From: Deltaproteobacteria bacterium
Lineage (GTDB): Bacteria; Bdellovibrionota_C; UBA2361; OMII01
Assembly (NCBI GenBank): GCA_023262305.1
Contig: JALRCK010000139.1
Span: forward strand, 1-6,343
Length of the DNA stretch: 6,343 nt
Direction: 5' to 3'
Below the pieces are notes generated by a model that was not told where the DNA came from, did not search any database, and saw only the letters and a program-made list of their open reading frames with translations. The first letter of the stretch is position 1, and every line of letters starts with the position of its first letter. The translations under genes were made by a program, and so were the position numbers. This document shows, piece by piece, positions 1-6,312 of this stretch.

Positions 1-132
1 GAGTTGGGTGACCCACGTTAAGTGCCGAGCTATCTATAGTTTAGCTTGCCACGGCTGATTATTCCCCCCTCCCCGTTTCCTAGAGAAGCCGTTGTAGTAT
101 ACTTTGACGCCTGCCGGTCTCTAGAGCACATC

Positions 133-1266
133 ATGAAACACACCCCCCCTCTGAACGATCCCAACTCACGGCGGCGCTACCCGCATCTCGAACGACGCAT
201 ATCGAGGACGATGGCGATGATCTTCACCTGCTGCTCAGCGATCTATCTAGCGGCGTGGTTCCTGCAGTACGAAAACAATATCCTGATTTTCGTCGCAAAC
301 GTCTTTGCCCCTGCAGCTCTCATCGTCTTTGTCGCTGCCGCGGCTGTTGCGGATGTCTTCGCTCGGATCGCCGGCAGGCGGCCCAGCTCCAACGAGATCC
401 TCGTTCGATACTCGATGATCGTCTCGGTGTTAATTCCTACAGTCATGGGAGAGGTTCGCAGCGGAGGTTTCGCGTCGCATCGGGCTGCAGCCTCGATCGG
501 AAAGCATCTCTCGGTGCTGGACGCCAACGTTTTGGGAACCGTAGAGCTTGAAGAGGGATTTTACGAGGCTCTCGAACGACTATCTCCGGACATCGTTCTT
601 CTCCAAGAGTTGAATCCGCCCGTGGCCCAAAAGATCCTTGAGAGAGTTGGTTCGCGGTACGCATGCCAGGCGCTACAACCCCAAGTGGGCACCTATGGAA
701 TGGGAGTTCTCGCCAAGTTCCCGTGCACCCCCACGCCTGGGCCTCAGGAACTTGTAGGGTTCGGACTCCCTCAGTTCATCGATCTGCAGCTCGATACACA
801 CCAGCAGGTGCGCGTTATTAACTTCCACACCATTCCACCCCACACACTGATCCGAAATCGGGAGCAGGACAACGAGCTGCAGAGGCTCTCTAACTCGATC
901 ATCGAACGGGAGAAATTCATGCGCAGCATAGTCGTTCAGGCGCAGAAACTCCCCTCTGACGGGATCATTTTAGGGGGAGACCTGAATGCAACCGTCCGGA
1001 ACAGGGTCTACGGCATCATTCGTGAGCTCGGTCTCTCTGACGCGTGGAGCGTAGGTGACCGCTTACTCGGCGGCACATGGCCAGGTCCACACTATCCCCT
1101 GCCATCATGGCTCATTCGAATTGATTACATCTTTCACAGCGACACCTTAGTCGCAAAGACAGCGGAGACCTTGCCCAACGGTTTCGGATCAGACCACCGC
1201 GGAGTGTTCGCAACGTTCGATCTACTACCAACGCTTAATTCAAAAGGGTCGGATACAGTAAGTTAA
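133..1266 (+). CDS. Membrane-anchored endonuclease/exonuclease/phosphatase (EEP) family protein
   Basis: Seen: residues about 27-73 form two hydrophobic segments, with a weaker third near 92-106. A full EEP (DNase I-like) domain follows from about residue 126 to 364. Its metal and catalytic signatures appear in order: DANVL (Asn132), LLQE (Glu159), NFH (His232), GGDLN (Asp283, Asn285), RIDYIF (Asp331) and SDH (His355). Known: this fold cleaves phosphodiester or phosphoester bonds with divalent metal; membrane-tethered bacterial forms include YafD- and VanJ-like proteins. Inferred: a membrane hydrolase whose substrate (nucleic acid, lipid or sugar phosphate) cannot be read from sequence. Start: ATG at 133. 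An in-frame TTG at 46 would add 29 residues without a visible ribosome site; a TATACT box at 98-103 also fits the later start, but has no good -35. The 3' end overlaps apaG by 32 bp, tail to tail. No catalytic residue is missing. Confidence 0.85.
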   Translation: MKHTPPLNDPNSRRRYPHLERRISRTMAMIFTCCSAIYLAAWFLQYENNILIFVANVFAPAALIVFVAAAAVADVFARIAGRRPSSNEILVRYSMIVSVLIPTVMGEVRSGGFASHRAAASIGKHLSVLDANVLGTVELEEGFYEALERLSPDIVLLQELNPPVAQKILERVGSRYACQALQPQVGTYGMGVLAKFPCTPTPGPQELVGFGLPQFIDLQLDTHQQVRVINFHTIPPHTLIRNREQDNELQRLSNSIIEREKFMRSIVVQAQKLPSDGIILGGDLNATVRNRVYGIIRELGLSDAWSVGDRLLGGTWPGPHYPLPSWLIRIDYIFHSDTLVAKTAETLPNGFGSDHRGVFATFDLLPTLNSKGSDTVS

Positions 1267-1624
1267 ATCTCGGTATCTGCACAGTGAAGAAGCCACCCTC
1301 CTTGCGACGAAAGATGTAACTTCCGCGCATCGAGCCGATCGGGTCGCGAATAACCGTGCTGCTGGTATACTGAAAGCTCTGACCCGGCTGAAGTACAGGC
1401 TGCTGCCCGATAACACCCGGCCCCGTCACCTCCCCCGTTTGCTCCCCGGCAGACTCAATGATCCAGTGGCGCTCCAAGAGCTGTACCGTGTCACCTGAGT
1501 GATTTTCGATGTTCACGGTGTATGCAAAGGTAAATACGCCATCCTGCGGGCGAGATTCTTCATGAATCGGTGATGGCTCTACCGTCACCGTGATACTTGC
1601 TGTGGTTTCAGTGAAGGTCGACAT
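1235..1624 (-). CDS. apaG: ApaG family protein
   Basis: Seen: 129 residues, the usual size for stand-alone ApaG. The family core is intact: an Ig-like/fibronectin-type beta sandwich with FAYTVNIEN (33-41), LLERHWII (49-56), the glycine-rich signature GPGVIGQQP (68-76), LQPGQSFQYTSS (78-89) and GSMRGSY (97-103). Known: the same fold occurs as a domain in some eukaryotic F-box proteins and PDIP38. Bacterial ApaG has been tied to cobalt/magnesium resistance and to Ap4A metabolism through the neighbouring apaH gene, but its biochemical role is not firmly settled. Here there is no apaH, ksgA or pdxA nearby, so the classical enteric operon is absent. Start: ATG at 1624. A TTG extension to 1669 adds 15 residues that do not look like the family and would overlap the putative promoter. 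It overlaps the EEP gene at their 3' ends and is divergent from cmoB. Confidence 0.92.
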   Translation of the reverse strand: MSTFTETTASITVTVEPSPIHEESRPQDGVFTFAYTVNIENHSGDTVQLLERHWIIESAGEQTGEVTGPGVIGQQPVLQPGQSFQYTSSTVIRDPIGSMRGSYIFRRKEGGFFTVQIPRFNLLYPTLLN

Positions 1625-1641
1625 ACCCTTTATGCTAGCTA

Positions 1642-1669
1642 AGTCTATTTTTTGCCGAAAGGGGTTCAA
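1642..1669 (-). promoter_or_regulatory. Putative sigma70-type promoter of apaG
   Basis: On the - strand, TTGAAC (1669-1664) and TAGACT (1647-1642) are separated by 16 bp, each matching 4 of 6 consensus bases. Transcription would begin near 1635, leaving about 10 bases before the ATG at 1624. An AAAGGG stretch lies directly before that ATG but is closer than usual for a ribosome site. This is a consensus-match guess only. Confidence 0.35.
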
Positions 1670-1681
1670 AATAGGTATGCT
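1652..1681 (+). promoter_or_regulatory. Putative sigma70-type promoter of cmoB
   Basis: TTGCCG (1652-1657) and TATGCT (1676-1681) are 18 bp apart, each matching 4 of 6 consensus bases. Its -35 sits inside the spacer of the proposed apaG promoter on the other strand, so the two would compete for polymerase. The predicted leader to the cmoB ATG is about 30 bases and shows no Shine-Dalgarno sequence. The call is weak. Confidence 0.25.
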
Positions 1682-1719
1682 GGATTAACGCAACTTTCCA
1701 TGTTACCTCAAAACCTCTC

Positions 1720-2706
1720 ATGACGAGCTTACCTCCCCTCTACGCTACTCTCACCCCATTAGCCCGATTCAAGGGGCAATTCGACGCAACCGCGGTAGTA
1801 GCGGAGTCACGGAAGATTTGGCAGACCATTCAACGCTCCCCTCATTGGAGTCAGATCCACAGGGATCTCAAAGCCTTGGTTCACGGCGTGGATAGGCACC
1901 TCTCCTCCTCAACCGTCATCGGCGATGGAATTGAGACCCGGTTGCCCGATAGGTTTGACTACGAAGCTCTTGAGAAGTTGTGTGCCTCGCTTATCTCCTG
2001 GCGAACCGGGCCGTATACATTAGGATCGTTCCATATCGACACAGAGTGGCGCTCTCACATGAAGTGGAGTCGTATTGCTCCTCTGATCCCTCAACGTCCC
2101 GGCATGCGCATAGCGGATGTAGGATGCAGCAACGGTTACTTCATGCACAAGCTCGCCACGCTGCAGCCCGATATAACGGTCGGATTTGATCCGATTGAAC
2201 GGTGCTGGCTACAGTTCGCGTTGATTCAATCACTCGTAAGAACCCCGAACCTCGCTTTCGTCCCCATGGGGATACTCTCCCTTGAAGCTTTTCAGGGTTT
2301 TTTTGATTTTATTCTTTGCATGGGAGTGCTCTACCACCAACGCGATCACGCTCTAGCAGTGCGGCGACTCTTCGATGCAACCCGATCAGGTGGTTACGTT
2401 CTACTCGAAAGCCTTATCGTACCCTCCGACAAGCCTCTTGTGATCGAGCCGCGTGATCGGTACGCCAAGATGCGGAACGCTTGGGTCATCCCCTCCGCAA
2501 ACCACCTCCACACCCTATTTGAGGAGGCTGGGTTCACAGAGGTCTCCGTTCACTCTTTTGGACCATTAACCACAAATGAACAACGCGCCACCAAGTTTGC
2601 GCCGTATGAAAGTTTGGCGGATTTTTTGGATCCGAACGATCCGACACGAACGATTGAGGGGCACCCTGCCCCGCATACAGCAGCGGTTATTGGAAAAAAA
2701 GTATAA
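1720..2706 (+). CDS. cmoB: CmoB-type tRNA U34 carboxymethyltransferase
   Basis: Seen: 328 residues (E. coli CmoB has 323) with family landmarks throughout: IDTEWRSHMKW (106-116), SAM-binding motif I DVGCSNGY (133-140), GFDP (155-158), MGVLYH (201-206), RYAKMRNAWVIPSA (247-260), DFLDPND (301-307) and EGHPAP (313-318). Known: CmoB transfers the carboxymethyl group of carboxy-SAM, made by CmoA, to 5-hydroxyuridine at tRNA position 34, giving cmo5U and wider wobble decoding; it works in the cytoplasm. Odd: aligned from memory with E. coli CmoB at a constant offset of +5, Tyr200 is kept (Tyr205), but carboxylate contacts Lys91 and Arg315 both become threonine (Thr96, Thr320). Donor choice may therefore differ. 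No cmoA lies in the window. Start: the ATG at 1720 fits the family N-terminus, but no Shine-Dalgarno sequence precedes it. Family assignment is very secure; exact reaction less so. Confidence 0.93.
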   Translation: MTSLPPLYATLTPLARFKGQFDATAVVAESRKIWQTIQRSPHWSQIHRDLKALVHGVDRHLSSSTVIGDGIETRLPDRFDYEALEKLCASLISWRTGPYTLGSFHIDTEWRSHMKWSRIAPLIPQRPGMRIADVGCSNGYFMHKLATLQPDITVGFDPIERCWLQFALIQSLVRTPNLAFVPMGILSLEAFQGFFDFILCMGVLYHQRDHALAVRRLFDATRSGGYVLLESLIVPSDKPLVIEPRDRYAKMRNAWVIPSANHLHTLFEEAGFTEVSVHSFGPLTTNEQRATKFAPYESLADFLDPNDPTRTIEGHPAPHTAAVIGKKV

Positions 2707-2895
2707 CGACCGCGTGACGGGCGTACAGTCGTCAACGCTTTAGTTCTTCACGGCATGTTGGGGATGCCTTGGACGATCCTCCCTTGGCTTGCCTCTCTGA
2801 ATCATCTTCGAAGCTCCCTAACGCATGTCTAACCAAGATATGATGGCTTCGACATCGAGCCTGCGATACCCTCCGTCAACTCACCATTGCTAAGA

Positions 2896-2902
2896 GAGGT
2901 GA
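2896..2902 (+). promoter_or_regulatory. Strong Shine-Dalgarno deciding a GTG start
   Basis: GAGGTGA matches seven consecutive bases of the 16S-complementary sequence and ends five bases before GTG at 2908. It is the best ribosome site in the window. It favours that GTG over the in-frame TTG at 2887, which lies upstream of the site. A possible -10 hexamer, TATGAT, lies at 2839-2844 without a convincing -35. The 200 bp after cmoB otherwise show no gene. Confidence 0.7.
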
Positions 2903-2907
2903 CCCTA

Positions 2908-3954
2908 GTGCTGCTCAACCCCGCTCCATCCAATCCCTCGAGAAATGACCGCCCGTTTGTCGCCGCAAGCTTTAATGGTCAAAGCCGACGTGCTCAAAGA
3001 GCGGGACCTCAGGGAGAGGGGGCGAACGATGAGCAAGCCCCTCCTACGTTGATGGATCGCAACGAGGAGCTTTTTTTTCGAAACCTAGCCTTTCTTAAGG
3101 ATCTCAAGCAGGCAAATACCTCAGAGAAATTAGCGTTGCTAAACGGTGACACGGAGTTGGCATTCGGGATCTTTCCGAAACGCTCGAGCGTCTCGGTGGC
3201 TTACTCAGATGGGGCACTCCACGGTATGACCATGGAGGTATTTTTTCATCCCGACGTAACGTTTGCGCCTCAGCCCACGAGCGTGGCACGATCTCTTGCC
3301 GGAGCCCTGCTTGGGGGTGAGTACGCGAAGGTCTCTCTGGTGAGGGGAGCTGGAATGCGCGGCGTGGCCTCGATGGTCAGTGAATTACAGAGCATGTTAG
3401 GAGTCACCGATCCCCTCCCAAATCTGCAGCGCCTTGCTCGCCAATCGCTTACTCTCGGGAATTCTGTTGTGGTGCTTCCCCAAGATGCTGCATTTCCGCT
3501 CGTGCGTGCCGCGCTGGCGGCTTTTTCAATCGTCGTTGCTCCGCGTTCATCATTTGATGACGAAGTTGGAGACCATCTGCAGATCCTGATAGCAGCAGGT
3601 GCTCTACAGCAGGAGGGGCTAAGAGGATTGGAGCGTTTTCACGCGGAGCTAGTGGATTTCGTTGGTGAACGACCAGCGTCGTCGACATGCACCGAAAAAA
3701 AAGTGCCCACACACAAGCGAGCCAAGCTCAGCATTTCAGCGGAGAGTGAGGGCTCAACGGGATCATCGAAGAATCCTTGCAATAGACGTGAAGAACCTCC
3801 AACGGTCACGAACGGCCCATTCGGCGAGCAACGAGAGAGACGTCAAGGATCCGCGCCACGGCAGCTTTCCCAAGATCCAGGTGAGCGGAAGCGAGAGGCT
3901 GAGCGCATAGCAGAGTTAGAGAGAGCTCTCAGGGCGAGTGGACAGTTACTCTAA
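2908..3954 (+). CDS. Hypothetical protein, globular centre with charged low-complexity tail
   Basis: I do not recognise this 348-residue protein. Residues 1-50 are polar and rich in Pro, Asn, Arg and Gly, probably disordered. Residues about 51-253 look folded, with alternating hydrophobic stretches such as ELAFGIFP, VSVAYS, MTMEVFFHP, SLAGALLGG, NSVVVLP and LAAFSIVVAP. Residues about 254-325 are rich in Ser, Lys, Arg and Glu, with little hydrophobic content. A short basic/acidic helix ends the protein (GERKREAERIAELERAL, 325-341). I see no signal peptide, transmembrane segment, Walker motif or metal-binding cluster. The GTG start is chosen for its strong ribosome site. Homopolymer tracts occur in frame: T8 at 3071-3078 and A8 at 3695-3702, the latter near the start of the tail. 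It faces the B12/XRE gene tail to tail across 141 bp. Length and ribosome site support a real gene; function is unknown. Confidence 0.7.
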   Translation: MLLNPAPSNPSRNDRPFVAASFNGQSRRAQRAGPQGEGANDEQAPPTLMDRNEELFFRNLAFLKDLKQANTSEKLALLNGDTELAFGIFPKRSSVSVAYSDGALHGMTMEVFFHPDVTFAPQPTSVARSLAGALLGGEYAKVSLVRGAGMRGVASMVSELQSMLGVTDPLPNLQRLARQSLTLGNSVVVLPQDAAFPLVRAALAAFSIVVAPRSSFDDEVGDHLQILIAAGALQQEGLRGLERFHAELVDFVGERPASSTCTEKKVPTHKRAKLSISAESEGSTGSSKNPCNRREEPPTVTNGPFGEQRERRQGSAPRQLSQDPGERKREAERIAELERALRASGQLL

Positions 3955-4095
3955 GGTCAGGATGCGGAAGGTGTAGGGCTAGTTTTCGCGACTTAGCTCA
4001 CTCTCATCCGCTCCCCTTAGACCCTTGAAACCGTGCGCGGGAGTAAGTGACTGCACATCCCATCCCTCGGCTAGCCACTCTTGGGAACTCCCCAA

Positions 4096-4980
4096 TCAGT
4101 ACTCAGCCCCGATCAAAAGCTCCTCAATGCTAACTTCAAGAGCCTTAGCGAGCTTCGATATCGCCCCGATGCTGATGTTCTGTTTGCCATGCTCAACCGC
4201 GCTTATATATGCCCGATCGAGGTCTGAGGATGATGCGAGCTCCTGCTGGCTCAACCCACGGAGCTTTCGGTATTCATGCACCGAGTGTCCCAGTTTTCGA
4301 AGGAAGAGCCCAAGGGAGTTCTCAGCGTTTAATATCCCGCACACCTGTCGAGCAAGGATCACGGCCTGTTGAGGATCTGGCGTGTACGCGTCGGCGTTGA
4401 CTTGAACGGCGAGCTCTGGGTTCAACGTGAATGCTGCGCCACCTATCAAGACCTTTGGAGCTGGATTGATCTTTCTGAGCTCCTGTACGAGCTTGGTGGC
4501 GACAGGGATGAGAGGTGTCAGGGAACACGACACACACACGAGGTGAGCGCCGCGTGCTTTCGTAAACGGCACCAAGTGGTCAGTGGGAACATCCGCTCCC
4601 AAAAAGTCGACCTCCCAGCCATCCACCGTCAGGAAGTCTGCAACAGCTTGGGCACCGATGAAGTGTTGATCTCCCTCGACCGAACTCACGACTGCTTTGA
4701 GACCCAACTTGAGGCGGGTCTTAAGCAGGGCCTTGAGACGCCCCATCTGGCGTAGGGTGATCTGTGTTGCGATGTGCTCTTGCGGAATGGTTATCTCTCC
4801 TTTGTGCCACAAAGCGCCGAGCTCTACTTGAACCGGCATCAACACATCAAGGTAGATCTTCGAAGGTATAATTCCACTTGCGAGCCCCTGGTCGATGACC
4901 TGCTGGGCTCGATCGGAGTTTCCCGAAAGCACTGCATCCCGGTACGAATCCCTTAGTTTTGAAAGTATCTCTGTGACCAC
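4096..4980 (-). CDS. Cobalamin-binding transcriptional regulator: B12-binding module fused to C-terminal XRE HTH
   Basis: Seen: 294 residues in three parts. Residues about 5-90 are the helical cap of the B12-binding_2 type with W58-x9-E68-H69. Residues about 92-215 form a Rossmann B12-binding domain with D104-x-H106-x2-G109 (His106 the expected lower axial ligand), a Ser-Leu-Thr stretch at 153-155 and the GG pair at 180-181. Residues about 228-290 are an XRE/Cro-cI helix-turn-helix (RKLRGLSQQELA through AYISAVEHGKQN). Known: W-x9-EH with DxHxxG marks CarH-type photoreceptors, where adenosylcobalamin enables DNA binding and light breaks its Co-C bond; those carry an N-terminal MerR-type domain. 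Inferred: a B12- and perhaps light-responsive repressor with a different DNA-binding domain at the opposite end. Start: GTG at 4980, with GGTGAT three bases upstream. It is divergent from the J-domain gene. Corrinoid methyltransferase use is less likely because of the HTH. Confidence 0.9.
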   Translation of the reverse strand: MVTEILSKLRDSYRDAVLSGNSDRAQQVIDQGLASGIIPSKIYLDVLMPVQVELGALWHKGEITIPQEHIATQITLRQMGRLKALLKTRLKLGLKAVVSSVEGDQHFIGAQAVADFLTVDGWEVDFLGADVPTDHLVPFTKARGAHLVCVSCSLTPLIPVATKLVQELRKINPAPKVLIGGAAFTLNPELAVQVNADAYTPDPQQAVILARQVCGILNAENSLGLFLRKLGHSVHEYRKLRGLSQQELASSSDLDRAYISAVEHGKQNISIGAISKLAKALEVSIEELLIGAEY

Positions 4981-4983
4981 AAA

Positions 4984-4989
4984 ATCACC
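4984..4989 (-). promoter_or_regulatory. Ribosome binding site of the B12/XRE regulator
   Basis: On the - strand GGTGAT (4989-4984) matches the 3' portion of the 16S-complementary sequence and lies three bases before the GTG start codon at 4980. It supports GTG as the true start; no better-placed ATG is near. Confidence 0.5.
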
Positions 4990-5010
4990 CGCCGTATTTG
5001 ATATATTCCA

Positions 5011-5048
5011 TACGATGATAGCATGTGATGCATAAATACACTACGATG
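5011..5048. repeat. Direct repeat TACGATG, two copies 31 bp apart
   Basis: TACGATG occurs at 5011-5017 and 5042-5048, start to start 31 bp, about three helical turns. Similarity continues past the 7-mer: ATA follows the first copy and GATA the second. Between them lies GCAT-GTG-ATGC, a short palindrome at 5021-5031. CarH-type tetramers bind several direct-repeat elements on one DNA face, so this spacing is suggestive, but two short copies are thin evidence. Confidence 0.35.
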
Positions 5049-5059
5049 GATATTAGTGT
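5038..5059. repeat. Inverted repeat, candidate operator
   Basis: ACACTA (5038-5043) and its exact reverse complement TAGTGT (5054-5059) flank a 10-bp spacer, giving half-site centres 16 bp apart. The right arm touches the TTTAAT -10-like box at 5059-5064. A dimeric HTH protein bound here could occlude polymerase at the J-domain gene promoter. A 6-bp pair can occur by chance in AT-rich DNA. Confidence 0.35.
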
Positions 5060-5100
5060 TTAATAAAAGAAACAGATTAAGTCGTGGCAGTTAAAACCTC

Positions 5101-6120
5101 ATGGCATTTCAATGCCTTAGTCGACAGCCTCGGCAAGGGTCTCCATATCAGTCACAAATGGATGCACTCACCGAACACCTACGCACCCTGGGATTGTCGC
5201 CTGACGCGACCCTTCAAGAGGCCCTAGCGGCCCATAGAGACCTCATTCGCGTATGGCATCCAGACCGCTTTGAGTCTGACCCGAAACTGAGAGCAAAAGC
5301 CCAAGAGCAGACGGTAAGGATAAACCTCGCAATCGCCGGCGTTCGGGAGGCTCTCAGGAATCCACGCCTCGCATCCCCTTCCCTACTTCGAGCCCCAGAG
5401 ACCACTCGCCTTTCGTCTCCAACGCTGATCATTCATCAACCAACGCGAACAACGATCATCCAAGCCATCTTTGGCTGCGCAATTCTCTGCCTCGGCGTCT
5501 TCCTCGTTGAGCACTTCAGCGTCAGGGATTCTCCGCAAACGGCTCTCGGTCTTGTACTCACAGGATACGGATTTTCAATGCTCCTCTTCGCGTTCACTCT
5601 CCTGTGTTTCAAAACACCTATAATAGCGATAAATCAGGCGTTTCTGCACATCCTTGGGAATCCTTGTATCCCCATCTTTCAGGTGCGGGGAGCCAATGTC
5701 CTTATCTCCCAACGGGGAACATCCCTCACCATCTCATGTTCGCCGGAGTACGTTCGAACCCTGCCGGTCTCGAACAGGTGGTCGATGCGCATCCGGCACC
5801 TCGTTCGTGGCTACCACTTCGAGTTTCACTCCTCTCTCATGGATAGCCACCCAACTCATGTGATCGAAACTCTGAGCGCAGTAGCCCAGCTCGAGTCACC
5901 AACTCAAGCCCCCTCTCCGAGGATGAGGCTGTGGGCATTACACGCCAACACCATAGCCACCGCCTCCTTAACGATTGCTGTTGTGCGGTGCCTTGTTACC
6001 TCAGAGCATCACCTCATCGCCCTTATCCCGTACCTACTCCTCTTTGCTCTTTTCCGATCGGCCGCCATCCTTCAAACGGCTGTTTTGGCCCACCCTGCCC
6101 GGCACCCCTACCCGCATTGA
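5101..6120 (+). CDS. Membrane J-domain (DnaJ-like) protein
   Basis: Seen: residues about 22-86 form a J domain with helix II running into WHPDRF (HPD at 53-55, the Hsp70-stimulating triad) and a third helix around AQEQTVRINLAIAGVREAL. Two hydrophobic helices follow at about 118-139 and 147-170, then a soluble mixed stretch to about 275. A second hydrophobic region lies at about 284-328 (probably two more helices). Known: J domains recruit DnaK and trigger its ATPase; class C proteins bring it to a particular place. There is no Gly/Phe region, zinc finger or DnaJ C-terminal domain, so this is not DnaJ itself. Inferred: recruitment of DnaK to the inner membrane for an unknown client. Start: ATG 5101 is given; ATG 5158 (residue 20), just before the J domain, is equally possible, and neither has a clear ribosome site. 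Its divergence from the B12/XRE gene suggests control by it. Confidence 0.8.
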   Translation: MAFQCLSRQPRQGSPYQSQMDALTEHLRTLGLSPDATLQEALAAHRDLIRVWHPDRFESDPKLRAKAQEQTVRINLAIAGVREALRNPRLASPSLLRAPETTRLSSPTLIIHQPTRTTIIQAIFGCAILCLGVFLVEHFSVRDSPQTALGLVLTGYGFSMLLFAFTLLCFKTPIIAINQAFLHILGNPCIPIFQVRGANVLISQRGTSLTISCSPEYVRTLPVSNRWSMRIRHLVRGYHFEFHSSLMDSHPTHVIETLSAVAQLESPTQAPSPRMRLWALHANTIATASLTIAVVRCLVTSEHHLIALIPYLLLFALFRSAAILQTAVLAHPARHPYPH

Positions 6121-6236
6121 AAGTACCGGAGAGACTCGGTATAAATGAAAAAGTTACACAGATCGGGGGCAATCCCCGGTCCGAATTCGAGGTGTTCAGC
6201 GTCTAGTATAGAGAGACCTGGACTTTCGGTTCTTGG

Positions 6237-6296
<60 letters not shown>

Positions 6297-6312
<16 letters not shown>

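Larger units (their letters stand above)
4990..5100. promoter_or_regulatory. AT-rich divergent control region between the B12/XRE regulator and the J-domain gene
   Basis: This region is clearly more AT-rich than the flanking genes and must contain the starts of both transcripts. TTTAAT at 5059-5064 (+) and TATCAT at 5020-5015 (-) each match the -10 consensus at 5 of 6 bases, but neither has a convincing -35. Repeat elements inside it are listed separately. Regulators of this kind usually bind their own divergent promoter region, so autoregulation is a reasonable inference. Confidence 0.5.

Noticed and set aside
46..132. In-frame TTG extension of the EEP protein by 29 residues
   Set aside because: It has no ribosome binding site, a rare start codon and an unremarkable peptide; a -10-like box at 98-103 lies inside it, so ATG 133 is preferred.
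243..664. Open frames on the - strand and in a second + frame across the EEP gene
   Set aside because: They lie wholly within a well-supported gene, their peptides are rich in Arg, Ala and Cys with no domain features, and they have no ribosome sites.
2550..2735. 61-codon - strand frame across the cmoB 3' end
   Set aside because: Mostly antisense to conserved cmoB codons with no recognisable protein features; treated as a shadow.
2752..2768. GGCAT-N7-ATGCC hairpin after cmoB as a terminator
   Set aside because: The stem is only 5 bp and no T-run follows, so it does not qualify as an intrinsic terminator.
4081..4095. TTGGG-N5-CCCAA hairpin directly after the B12/XRE stop codon as a terminator
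   Set aside because: The 5-bp stem has no T-rich tract on the transcribed strand; the 3955-4095 gap shows no convincing terminator for either convergent gene.
4025..4755. Several + strand frames opposite the B12/XRE gene
   Set aside because: Antisense shadows; the - strand product has complete, ordered conserved domains and the + frames have none.
4981..5100. Cobalamin riboswitch near the B12-related gene
   Set aside because: No B12-box-like conserved core or multi-stem structure is visible, and the AT-rich region is too short for the full element.
6124..6178. Short hairpins TACCG/CGGTA (6124-6141) and GGGG-CAAT-CCCC (6166-6177) after the J-domain gene
   Set aside because: Both are short and lack a following T-run; termination between this gene and the tRNA cannot be assigned.
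6204..6212. TAGTAT/TATAGA as a -10 box for the tRNA gene
   Set aside because: No acceptable -35 sequence at 15-19 bp upstream; it may be real but is not supportable.
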